Source of the DNA: Malachius bipustulatus
Lineage: Eukaryota > Arthropoda > Insecta > Coleoptera > Melyridae
Direction of reading: 5' to 3'
NCBI GenBank assembly: GCA_910589415.1
Contig: OU342630.1
Span: 22,601,867-22,665,866, forward strand
DNA length: 64,000 nucleotides
The position numbers and the translations under genes are program-made. The notes below the pieces were generated by a model, which was not told the origin of the DNA, did not search any database, and worked only from the letters and a program-made list of their open reading frames with translations. The number at the start of each line of letters is the position of its first letter. Positions within the stretch are counted from its first letter, which is position 1. Positions 31,549-42,437 of the stretch are shown here, piece after piece.

Positions 31549-32089
31549 ATAAATCAATCTCCTTATTCTTTTTTCGAAAACTTTCTCAAACTTTGAGAAG
31601 AATTAATGAACATGAGGTGTTGGTGTTTTCATAATTTTTGAGAGAAAAACTTTTTCAAAATTTAGACAAGTAAAGACAAATACCTTTCTTAGTTGCGTAG
31701 AGTTTACAGATGGACTAAAACCAAAAGGTAAGGTTTGAAATTTTCAACGAAGGACTTCGAGGGAATTCAGACCTGTGGTATTTGAGTCCGTGTTGTTTTC
31801 TTTTTGACGTTTCAGCTTTTTAGGTTCCAGCCAAGACGGTGTGGTAAACCTGAAGATGTGGTTTTCGAGTTCGATAATTTTTAATTTTTCAGCTTAGGTG
31901 GAGTTACAGATAGAATCAGCAACAATCTGATTTTTGAAATTTTGGTTTTGGATAATTCTGTTAGGTCAGGTCAAGTCAACTAAGAAAAGGAACGACAATT
32001 TTCGTTTTCTTTGTTTCAGGTAAAGTTGGTTGAAAAGTCTTGTTTGAGAATTTTGAGGCAAAAATTTTTTTTTGAGATAAATAGTGAAG

Positions 32090-32164
32090 ATGGATTTTAT
32101 TGAGGAAAATACTGCAGTCGGTTTTGAGGTCGTTGATCTCAAGGTAGATGAGATGAAGTTATAA
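32090..32164 (+). pseudogene. E2 gag stub (24 codons)
   Basis: ATG at 32090 opens MDFIEENTAVGFEVVDLKVD and ends at TAA 32162. Position after the leader and the resemblance to the Gag start of E1 (a Phe-Glu-Val segment followed by a Val-Asp/Glu-Glu-x-Lys segment) suggest it is the first codons of gag left after the internal deletion. Confidence 0.5.
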
Positions 32165-32253
32165 AATTTTGAGTTAGGGTTCTTTTTCGTCCTTTTCCGC
32201 CCTGCACCGTCTAAAGCGAAAACTGACAGTCCTTTTTTTTTTATAGCAACATA

Positions 32254-32718
32254 ATGAGCTTATTCTTTTTTGGTTTTTGGACCTCGGACAGGTGTATATC
32301 GTGTGCACCAGTGAATGGTAGTTTTTATAAGGATGTTGATTATAGTTCTTTTGACCCAGTCGATTTTTCCAATCGACTTAAATGGCAGTCCGAAGTGAGC
32401 AAAGTTCCTAAACTTTATCCCCAAATCCAGGAGAAAATTAGAAAGTCTTTTGAGAAAAATGTTAAGAGGTATAACCTTCGTAGGCGAGAGGTTAATTATC
32501 AAGAAGGTGATAAAGTGTGGAAGAAAAACTTCGTTCTTTCCAAAGCGGTTGATAAGTTTTCTAAGAAATTAGCTCCGAAGTATGTCCCGGCTATGATAAA
32601 GAAAATTAAAGGTACTGGTAAGGTTGTTGTTCTTTCAGATCTGTCAGGAAAAATCCTGGGAGATTTTCACGTAAGTGATATTAAACCATTTGTTGAGATC
32701 CAGAATAGCCAGTGTTAG
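32254..32718 (+). pseudogene. E2 integrase C-terminal tail
   Basis: From codon 32308 the frame matches the C-terminal part of the E1 polyprotein: PVNGSFYKDVDY..., then LKWQSEVSKVPKLYPQIQ, a YNLRRREVNY block, GDKVWKKNFVLS, and KLAPKYVPAMI near the end. This is the region after the D-D-E core, including the GPY/F-like module that binds DNA. The first 18 codons (32254-32307) are unrelated and may be deletion-junction sequence. Unlike E1, where the same stretch is split by a frame break, this copy is open to its TAG at 32716-32718. Without the catalytic core it has no integrase activity. Confidence 0.75.
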
Positions 32719-35700
32719 TGTAGAGCGCGCTTTAGGGGTGACCTAGTTGTGTTGTATTCAAGTTGGCGCCCCTAGTGTAAAGCTTCGTTCACACATAAAG
32801 GCGAAATACATCCTATTTGTTTGTAGTTTGAGAATTTAGAAGGAATTCGTTTGGTGTGTCAATAGTAAGCTTTTCAGTAAGTTTAGTTACGGTTTTGGAG
32901 AAAAAATAAAGGTTGTTTAGAGTCAGGAGTTTTCGTAGAGGTTGAGTCGAGTTTAGAGAAAATCCTTTTATAGGTACTTAGGTTAAAATAATTTGAGACT
33001 GGTGATGTTAGCGTACAAATTAAATAAATTTAGCTAACCTACCAGTAATTGTTGTTGAGGTAGAGGTTGAGTTACACTTTAGTCATGGCCAGACTAATTT
33101 GTAAAATATTTTTAAACGGTCGCGTTAGAGCCCCATGCAAATAAGTGAGCTACGTGACTAGGCGTTGGGTTGAGTTGATTTAGGTGAGTTCTTAATTGAA
33201 AATTTCGAGTTCTGTTAGAGTTGATAATTGGCATAATCTAAATATAAATCTGAGCTGTTATCATCCTAACAGTAACTTTCAGGAACGATCCGTTGAGTAG
33301 AGTTGAGAATTGAGGTAGTTATAAAATTTTTAGGTTGAGATTTTTAAGAAAAAGCTCCTGATGATAAAAATCTTTTCCATTCCTTTGATTAAGGTTAAGT
33401 CGAGGCAATATTTTCAGCTAGAGTTTGAGATTCAATAAGTACAGTTAGTTGAGATTTAAGAATTCTTTCAGTTGACACATTATCTTGAATACCTTTGATG
33501 GTGTTTAATTTTGGCGGAACAACATTAACCGGGTGGTTAATGAGTTATGATTGGAAATTAACTATACAGATTTTGACAAGAAATTTTGAGTTTTAGAAGT
33601 CTCGTCATTTGTAAGAATCTTTCAAGTTAGCTTTTTTAAGAACATTTGAGTAGTGTGACATTTCAAAGTAAGAATATTTCTCTTTGAAAATTTTTATTTC
33701 CTTAATAATTGAGATAGAGTTCGTTGGTAGGTAAAACCACATATAGGTCCAACGTTTGAGATTTGATTTTCTTTTTGAAAATTTTATTCTGTAATAATTG
33801 AGATAGAGCTCGTTGGTAAGTAAAACCACATATAGGTCCAACGGTTGAGATTTGATTTTCTTTTTGAAAATTTTATTCTTTGAGATAGGGTTCATTGGTA
33901 AGTAAAACCACTTCATAGGTCCAATGATTGAGATTTGGTTTCTCGTTTGAAAAATTTTCTTTAGACAATGACAACATCTTTGGGGTTATTTTTGGTACTT
34001 TCCACCCTGGTGCTACCTAAAGAGAAAGTATCCAGCCATTTTTGAAAATAGGTCCAGTGGCTGATTTCTTGTATATATTTCTATACGCTTCTTTCCTTTC
34101 CTTTTCCGCTGTTTACGGCACACATATAAGTTCGTCTTTAATCTTTTTTCTATCTCTTTCAATCTAAATTTATAATAATTCATATCTTCATAGCGGGTGA
34201 ACGAACCACTTTGCAACATATACCATTTCGACATTTAATCTCTTTAGCCCTTTTTAAAGCAGAATATGCATAATACGTTTAAGAAGAAACCTTACATATA
34301 TAAGGCATGTTCCTATATGCCATCCCTTTTTGGGCCATAATTTATAACATCCATTCTAATTATGAATGGCGGTTATCCTGGCCATTAGACCCGTCTCGGT
34401 AAATGAGAATTCTCTTGGACTTCTCCATCCATTTAAGGTTGGATCCAATTTCTTTTGGTCCTTCAAATATTAATTCAGTTTGGAGAATTATTTCCTAGTT
34501 CTTTTAAGTAAAGTAGGGACTTTACTCCCTATATTTTGACGTCAAGTTCCACCTTAATCAACATATTAGTATAATTCTGAAGGTCTAACACATTTGTGTA
34601 AGTTTTGGAGTAATGAATTGGAGTTGAGATAGTTTTGAGTCTTTGAGTTTAGGTGTCTGGGTAAGTCTCGACGGGTTCTTGAGTAAGAATGGCCGCACAG
34701 TTCCAGTACCACTTTGAGTCATTCAGTAGAGAAATTTAGTGACGTAGGTCTCAGTAGAGGGAAATATTGGAAAATTAAATCTGTCTCACTACTGATACTT
34801 AGCGTTTGCGTTAAAGAATTTTGAGAAATAAAATCCGAGTTGGAGTTTCAGAATTTCATCTATTCTTGTGCTTTTGATAACCACTTGACTGAATCTTGTT
34901 GAATAATTTGGACGTTTTTGGAAAACAATTTTGACATTTTTGAGTATAGATCATTTAGATATCCCGATTTTGACATTTTTGAGTATAGATAATTTTAGAT
35001 ATCCCGATTTTGACATTTTTTGAGTATGAATATCTTCGATATTTCGGTTTTGATATTTTGAGGTATGAATAATTTTGACTTGGAGGTATCCAGATCAAAA
35101 TACTTTGAGTATGAACAATTTTGACATTTAACCCGATTTAGACGTCTTGGAGTTTGAGGTATAAGTAGAACTCTTAGATTTAAAATTTCTTTAGGCTTTT
35201 CTATGTAGAAATTTAGTTTTGGCTTTTTTAGATTTGTCTATGATTTCCTCTGTTAGGAATCATATTTCGCTCCAAAGTCGTTAGGACGTTATTCTTAACT
35301 AACTAACGATCAAGGAAACCTTTTAGCTTTTGACGTTAAATCTCTAGTCGCAGGGAAACGCACTAGAGGGGTGTATTTTGGCATTTCCGGCCTCATAAGC
35401 GGAGAATTGCCCTGTCGTCTAGTCAGCTGCTTAGCCCCCAGCTGATGAAGTAGGTGGTATTGTCTGGCGACATACCGACCATAGGGGCCGAATCTTTAAG
35501 GCTTCGTCATCCTGGCAGTATTGCCAACTCACGAGTTTCGGTCACTGAATTTCCTTGAGGTGTTCAGGCAGACCCAACTCCTTGATTTTTGTGTGTAGGA
35601 CGAAGTCGGTAATCGATTGACGACAGCCGGAGTTTCTCCAATGGAGAACTCTGTTTCACATAGTTTTAGTTTTATTTTATGGATGAGTACGGTGGTGGAG

Positions 35701-36276
35701 GTTATTGGTTCTGGTATAGTCTGTTCAACCAGAGGTTAGGGAAAATATTTAGCTTTCTTTTGAAAAATCTTTAGTTACAAGGTAGTGTACTAGAGGGGTG
35801 CATTATGTCATTTCCAGCCTTATAAATGGAAAGGGCCTGCCGTTTAGTCAGTTGTGGAGCCCCCGACTGATGAAGTAGGAGGTATAGTCACGTGACATGC
35901 CAACCACAGGGGCCAATTATTTGAGCTTCGCTACATAGGCAAATATTGCCACCATAAGAGTTTTGTCCTTTTGAGTCCCTTTGTGTTCTCATAAGACTCA
36001 ACTTATTTTGATAAGTTATGTGTAGAGCGGAGTTAGTTTCCGAATAACGGCAGTCAGGTTTTCCTTTTGGGAGCCTGTTTAACCTAGTTTTAGTAACCAG
36101 AGTCCTACTGGCGGTTTCCGAGGTCAGGGCTCGCCCATATTGCTTTGTGTTTGAAACATGGAGTGTTTAAAACTTGTTCTTTCTGTCTTTTCTTTCGGTT
36201 TGTTGGGATTTGTTGATTGTTGATTCGAGAGGAGTTCTCTCGGAAAAGTTTCTTGTGGAGACTTTTCCTTCCTTTT
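32719..36276 (+). repeat. E2 long 3' noncoding region with internal repeats
   Basis: Some 3.5 kb without coding. It includes three tandem ~85-95-bp copies around GTAAAACCACATATAGGTCC at 33676-33960; several ~40-bp copies of TTTTGACATTTTTGAGTATAG at about 34925-35125; and a diverged direct duplication of about 300 bp, 35365-35670 and 35795-36085, each containing a GATGAAGTAGG word and ending near TAGTTTTAGT. The function of the region is unknown; E1 has a shorter counterpart with its own array. Confidence 0.65.
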
Positions 36277-36290
36277 TACAAGGGGGGGTG
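36277..36290 (+). promoter_or_regulatory. E2 polypurine tract
   Basis: ACAAGGGGGGGTG ends directly before the 3' LTR start at 36291; the G-run is the likely plus-strand primer. Confidence 0.75.
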
Positions 36291-39032
36291 TGCAGCGTGC
36301 CTTGCACGCTACGTTTTCTTTTTCAAAATTTTAATTCTCGATTTGGAATATTTTTATAAAGTTCAGAAAAGTTATGATTGACTGTACATTTTCGCTGATG
36401 TAAGAGGCTGTATTAGGCAAAGATCACGAACGAACACCTGACAGCTATTAAGAAATCCTTGTCTTTGTTATTTAAGTAAGACGTAGAAAACATGTCTGGT
36501 CGATTTTCTGTCCCGGTTCTGGGTTTTCAGAGTTTGAAAAGTATATCATCTTATGCGAATTAATTTTCCGCGTCTAATGAGACCACTCTCATCTTGCTAC
36601 TCAAGATTTCCGATTAGTTATCCAGATAAAACCTAAAAGATTATTTCTTTGGGTGTGGGTTAAAAAAACATGAAAGGATAGTTGAGGAAACATATAAAAA
36701 AAACTTGCGTTTTGTTCTGGGACACGACAAGCCTCGAGTATAAGCGGATTCACGATTGTGAAGTTTAAGTTTGGATATAGGGAGAACGGGAGAGGTTGGT
36801 CGTACTGCCGAGGGTGTACTAGAGTATATGAGAATCGATCCGTCAATGTCGCGTGCGAGTTTTAAGTGTTGCATACTGTCGATGATGATATTTGGAGTGA
36901 AAGTGGGTCACCAAGTTCGGTTGGACAGTGGTTAAGGCGCATGCGATAGCGTCATCCCAAATAAATTATAAAGGGAGGTAAAGGACGCTTCAGGTTCATT
37001 TTTCGGTCTTACTGCGGCAGATCATGTAGCCTGTCTACAAGTTCGTAAATTAGTATTAGTCCCTTGTGTAATGGTGAAGTTGTTTCCGTGAAAGATGCAG
37101 TCTTACGTGAGTAATCTTTTGAATTTAATTTTGGTCATCATAACTAATGTTCGCTTTCTTGTCTTTACAGACAAGGGACGTGGTTTTGGATTTACGTACT
37201 ACTAGATTAAGTTTTTGAACGTAGTCTTGGACGTAGTCTTGGACATAGTCTTGGACGTGGGTTTAGACGTAGTTTTGAACGTAGTTTTGAACTTTAGTTT
37301 TGATTTACTTTTGAGTTTCAAGTTCTAGAATGTTAGGTCCCGACTTCCAGTTTTGATTTTTAACTACTAATTTCCGATTTCCAGTTTTTAATTTCGATCT
37401 TTGAATTTCTAAGTTTTAACTTTTGATTCCTGAATTTTAATTTCGAACTTCTAGTTTCTGAGTTTTGAGTTCCAACTTTCAATTTTCTAATTTACACGAA
37501 AGTTTACATAAAGATTCGATCATGTGGAGGCTTAGGTAGGTACCTACCTAGGTAGGTAGACTAACCTGTGTGAAGGGTGATATTTGAAGAAGCTTGGAGA
37601 AATAAAGAAGAGTGGTGGAGTTTAGTTTGTAGACATGGAAGGTTTCATCAGGCAGAGGTCCTAGTACGTTGATATTTGGTCATCACAAGGTAGCAGGGAG
37701 AGCAGTCCAGCTCATCCGGCACCTAGAGCATCCACCAAGGGGTGCTAACACCAGTGCAAAGGCAGTTCCAGCAACCATGCCGGTCTAGTCTTTGATCATC
37801 GCGCTTAGGTTAGAGGAACCTTAGTTCGTCAGTTTTTTGAGATGGAGTTTTGAAGAATAAGGTATGTCTTTATGAGTGAATAAACTTTTGCTATTTTCCG
37901 ATAATCAAGAAAATTAAATAAATTCAAGTACAGTGTTTAATTGATTTCATCACCTATGACTTTCTAAGTGAATCTGATTTTTGATAATATGTTATGAACT
38001 TTTATTGTGGTCAATGAGTGACTAATGTAATGGTTATGTGTAAAAATAATTTATTAAATTTATCGTGTGTGTTTAGGATTTTGAGTTAGAGATGATCATT
38101 TTGCAAATTAAATTTTGAATTTTAGATTTTGTAGGTAGATACCTGTTTTTATATTGAAACCTTTGCTTAAGATAAATTTGAATTTTTGAGAAATAACTTC
38201 TGATCTAACTCTGAGTTCTATTCAGAATCATACCTATGTGTTATAGTTTAGAAATTGTTTAATAGAATTTGAGCTTTGGAAATTTTTATCTGAACTATTG
38301 AAATGATATAGGTACCTATCTTGAATTTTAATCATGTAAGTTTGATATCATTGGTAATAAGGTAATATTTATGTTTGAATATTTGAGTCAGGATTACTGA
38401 TTTTAATTATTAAATTGATTGTTGATATGTAAGATCTATTGGTGATTGCCAGTCTATTGTACTGATGATGAAATTGATTTTAATAAATCTTTGTATTAAA
38501 ATTCAACAATTTTAGAGTTTTGAGTATCAACCCTCCTCATGTTCTTTTAAATAATTTATTCAATCAGTAGAGTAACATCAAGAATAAGGCGATATATCCT
38601 GGTATATTTTGGTGAGGTTTATTAATTTTTGGTTATTGTTTTTAAAATTGTTAGGAGTTACTACGGGTCCAGTCTGGTTCGGTGAATGCTGGATTTTCCA
38701 GAGGAAGGCCACATTTATCTGTCCCGGGCTGGATAATCACAACGAATCTTTTGTTTAAGTTTGGTTTTGGTTTGATACTTTGAAATTTTAGACGATCACT
38801 TTTCAAAATTTAAAATTTATTTTCTTTCGACATTTAGAATATTTGGGTGGGGCATTCGAAATTTGATATGTCCTACTCGACAGGCCAATGTGGCTAATGT
38901 TACAAATTTGCCTAGTCACATTGAGATCTGTCAATAGCCACCTCCTTCCTTTCGGGGTTAAGGTAAGTGAATTATTATTTTTTTATTGTTCAACTTTTTG
39001 AGTGGGAGTAAGCGAGGGGGAGGAAGGCTCCA
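36291..39032 (+). repeat. E2 3' LTR (2742 bp)
   Basis: Same length and, as far as read, the same sequence as 28789-31530, including the terminal hairpin, TATA motif (36965-36975) and the 64-nt intron-like segment (37107-37170). Confidence 0.9.
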
Positions 39033-39036
39033 TCAA

Positions 39037-39782
39037 TTAACAAATATAAAATCTTTATTTACAAGTACGCTAGTTACATATATCGGTCAAATTAATATCG
39101 ATAACCACTGTATCTTATGGGCCGTCTCTCTTCCTTCGCAGGCCGTCTGACTGGCGGGAGATATCTGCGTCGGGGCACGTACAACTGCTGATTGGCTGAC
39201 CGTCTGCTGATCGGTTCACAGCCGGCTCCAATACGGCAGTCACTCGCGCCGTAACGGGGTCTGGGAGAAAAATCCTCCGGCGACGGAATTACCTGAAACA
39301 GAACCCGCTCCCGGAATCTCAATGCAATGCCGGGGCGGCTGTTACTGAATCCGGCCCTCAATACAGGCCGGGTCGTGACTGAAGGGACTAGCCGGTACTT
39401 CCACGTGGCGCCGACTGATTCCCTACACTGAACCGACTGCCGGCCAAAGCTCATTCCACTCTGTCGGTCTATCGGCGTCCGGTTACAGTTAGGCTCGACT
39501 CATTTCATCGACCTACTGTAGCCGGCTAGGTAAACTGGACGGAGTGCAATCAATACATGCCTCCAGGAGACCTCCGAGCTCAATTCACAGGGAGGGAGAG
39601 TTGTTCTCGAGTCAGTACCTCGGATTCCTCTCCCTGGCTTCTCAGTTGGCTCTGTTTATATAGCCGGTGCCGGCGGAGATAACCTGCTAATCACCGCCGT
39701 AAAAACTGTATCATTCCTGATAAACCCCTCAAATAATGCAAATAAATAATAATTAACACCGAATGCCTTGGAATTCGTTACA
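39037..39782 (-). repeat. E3 5' LTR, remainder
   Basis: Continues the LTR broken by E2. It carries on the minus strand a TATATAA promoter motif (near 39655) and ends ATTCGTTACA next to the TATT target duplication. The 120-codon minus-strand frame at 39092-39454 is not supported as a gene: it is LTR sequence. Confidence 0.8.
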
Positions 39783-39786
39783 TATT

Positions 39787-40456
39787 ATTTAGCTATTTTT
39801 ACCCTTTTCCTACCCACGCCACTGGCTTATTAATAGAAATAATGCAAATTTTATTGCATTAACTCAAATTTAAAATAAATTTCTTCCAATCATATGTTAA
39901 TTTCGTTTAAAAGTTTTTGTTTCTAACTTGCTTATTTAGGGGTTCAAAATAGCAATTTTTTCCTAAAATTGGAAAAGCCGCCATTTTAGGACAGCTTTAC
40001 CGATTTTACTCAAATATAGTACCAGATGACCACTTGAAACTATCTTACTACCAAAAAAATTTCAGCCCCCTAGATTGAAAGCTGCGACCAGAAACTGTGC
40101 CTCATGGCCGGGTTTTTCTTCTTAAATTTGGAGGGACACCTGTAGAAGTAACGCAGCTTTAGGAAAATGTTTATTACGCAAGTTAAACGTCATCCCTAAG
40201 TTTCACAAGAGTAAAAAATTTCTTTCACTGATCTTGAAAGAGGAAGTTACAGAAACGTTTTTAAAATTTAAGAGAAATAAACATCATGTAAAAAAAAATT
40301 CGCATATCTCCGCCATTTTTCCTATTTACTTCTTGAAATTTTTAATGGTTGAAGGCTATTATTAGTATAGTTGTCTACTGTAAAAATTTCAGTTTAATTT
40401 CTTCAAAAATGTGGTCATAAATTGTAAGAGAAATTTAGCCATTTTTACCCTTTTCC
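39787..40456. repeat. Degenerate GCCACTGGC-type repeat, interrupted
   Basis: Contains CCCTTTTCCTACCCACGCCACTGGC at 39802-39826 and then another unit with CGCCATTTTTCC, TTGAAATTTTT and CTGTAAAAATTTCAG blocks (40310-40400). The unit is cut at TTCC (40453-40456) by E1 and resumes TTCCTACCCACGCCACTGGC at 50452. The 39783 start is the second TATT of E3. Confidence 0.5.
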
Positions 40457-42117
40457 TGTAGCGTGCGCTTTTCCGTAGTTATCCCGAATGAATTTACGAA
40501 TGAAGGACTTCCAAGATGGCGTCTCTTTGGTTTGATACCCTCCGCAGGTTCTATAGTTTAAGGCATTGTAGCGAGACCGAGTGACGGACCGTCAACTCGA
40601 GCCCGTCAACCGCCAGTGAGAAGAACTGAACGTCAGAGAGAGTGTAGCAAGGTGGAGCTAGGAATATCGATTTTTATTTGGTAAAGGAGAACTGAAGGTG
40701 TCAGTTGGTTTCTTGTTGGTTGGAATATCATTGAGTGATGGTGTTCAGTGAGATGGTGTTATTTCGTTTGTTATCTCGTGTCGTGTGGTTTAAAACACAG
40801 GTATGAAGTTGTTGTTTTAGTTCTAATTATCAAGACTAATATTTTGTGTCGTTCCTACATACAGGATGAGATTTGTGGATAACCATTATCATAGATTGGA
40901 GTAAAGAAGCTCGATGTGGATGATGTAATCTGATCGGTAAGGGAAGATGGCGATTGGTAAAATTTCAGATAGTAACTATTTAATTTGTTTTCAGAGTTTC
41001 TGCTCCTAGTTCTAGTTCTCTTCTACTTCTTTTTTTTTTTTTCCTTTTTGTCTATACGTCTTTTTTCTTCATGGCTGGTTTCATTGTGGGTCCGAATTGT
41101 GGTGCTCAGTTTGGGGTTCAGGAAGTCCTGTGTATGGCTGTGAGAATGGCGTCTTTCTGATGAATGGCAGCCATTTCTTTTTTCTTTGTGGTCCAGACTG
41201 AAAATGGGCTTCTGACGTCACCAACCGAGGAATGAGGAAGCGGCGTGTTGCATCCTGCTCTTCTGGTCATCCCTCTTACGGTTCTTCAAGTGGAAATGCG
41301 ACTTAACCAACAAAAAGGTACCTCGTCAATGTTATTTTGGTGATTAATACATATTCTCCAAAGAAAAGAGAAGTATATACCTACCAAGTGTTGTTGTTAT
41401 TTTGACTCAGTAAAATTATTTTGCCTATAGATGAGTTAAAGATCTCATCCAGACAATAATGTTAGTATCTTGCGAATTTGGATTATGCCAAGGTGGCAGC
41501 ATGTAACATTAATTTTAAATAATAATTAAAATAAATTTTTAAGAGAATGAAATAGAAATTGGCCAATTTAAGTAGGTTTAGGAAATCATTTTTAATTAAC
41601 TTTCTATGAAGAGTATGGTGATCCTACCTGGATCTAGCATTTAGTCTTATTATTGTTCTGTTTTCGAATTTTGTATCTAGTATGTAGTTGATAAAGGAAG
41701 AATCCTAGTTGTATCTATTTGTCTCACAATACAATATCTCATCTGCTGGGAAATTTAATGTTGTAAATTGGAGAAGTCCAATAAATTGTTAATTTTTTTT
41801 TTTTGTGAGTTTTATTTTAGTATCTGTGTGGCCTGAATAATAAAAAGACACAACGTAGGGCAGGTCAGTTAGGTAAATTTTGAATCTTATATATTTTTTT
41901 ATTTATTTAGACGATCATGTGGACGAATTTGTAGTTTCATCATCATTTTTTTTTTTAATTTTTACACCCTCTGTCCTGCTTTGGGTACAAACAAATTTGA
42001 AGGTACCTGGATGGGATCAGAGGGAGTGACACCTTCCTTTCGCTCATTTTTTTTTAGTTTTCTTTTTGGCCTGATTAATTAAAATTTTTTTTGTGATCGA
42101 GCGAAGGAAGGGTTACA
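40457..42117 (+). repeat. E1 5' LTR (1661 bp)
   Basis: Starts TGTAGCGTGCGC and ends GGAAGGGTTACA. Contains two short intron-like segments: 40801-40864 (GTATGA...ATACAG, 64 nt) and 40937-40994 (GTAAGG...TTTCAG, 58 nt). The T-rich tract near 41030-41042 differs from the other LTR. Confidence 0.9.
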
Positions 42118-42119
42118 AA

Positions 42120-42133
42120 TGGTGCCAGTGTCC
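42120..42133 (+). promoter_or_regulatory. E1 primer binding site
   Basis: TGGTGCCAGTGTCC lies two bases after the LTR. It resembles the tRNA-His site of E2 (TGGTGCC-GTG-ACC) with small differences; no perfect tRNA match is recognised. Confidence 0.5.
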
Positions 42134-42437
42134 AGCACGGAGTTTATTTTTGGATAATATTGTATTGTGAGAAATTTTTTATGATTATGTGTACTTATGT
42201 GTTTAAAACGTCAGTTAGCACGTTTTGGATTTTTATGATTGTGTGTACCTATATTAACGACATTTGGTAATAATAAGTAAGGTTAATTAACAACGGTAAA
42301 TAATACTACTAATATTTTTGCAATTTTGAGCAATACTAATTGATAAGGTACCTATACATTGTGCGTTCCAAATCAAGGTTTCTCTATTTGAGTGTTTTTT
42401 GTAGTTTTGATATTTGTGTATCTTTATATTAATCAAG

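Larger units (their letters stand above)
28789..39032 (+). mobile_element. E2: LTR element with long LTRs and deleted coding region
   Basis: 10,244 bp with 2742-bp LTRs at 28789-31530 and 36291-39032, flanked by TCAA at 28785-28788 and 39033-39036. The internal 4.76 kb holds a tRNA-His-type primer site, a 24-codon gag stub, the tail of integrase (32308-32718), a long repetitive noncoding stretch and a polypurine tract. Most of gag and all of protease, RT, RNase H and the integrase core are missing. The LTRs are equal in length and read the same by eye, so it transposed recently using proteins from a relative; E1 at 40457-50451 shares the integrase tail. Confidence 0.9.
22515..39782 (-). mobile_element. 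E3: old gypsy-type element, gag only, heavily nested
   Basis: Outer ends are TGTAACGGGATT (22515) and ATTCGTTACA (39782), flanked by TATT at 22511-22514 and 39783-39786. On the minus strand the 5' LTR is the right-hand copy (28712-28788 plus 39037-39782, 823 bp) and the 3' LTR is the left-hand copy (22515 to about 23041 plus about 26437-26793). The internal region 26794-28711 holds only gag; pol is missing. The two LTRs differ by an indel of roughly 70-90 bp and many substitutions, so the element is old compared with those inside it. E2 split the 5' LTR and an inverted-repeat element split the 3' LTR. Confidence 0.8.
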
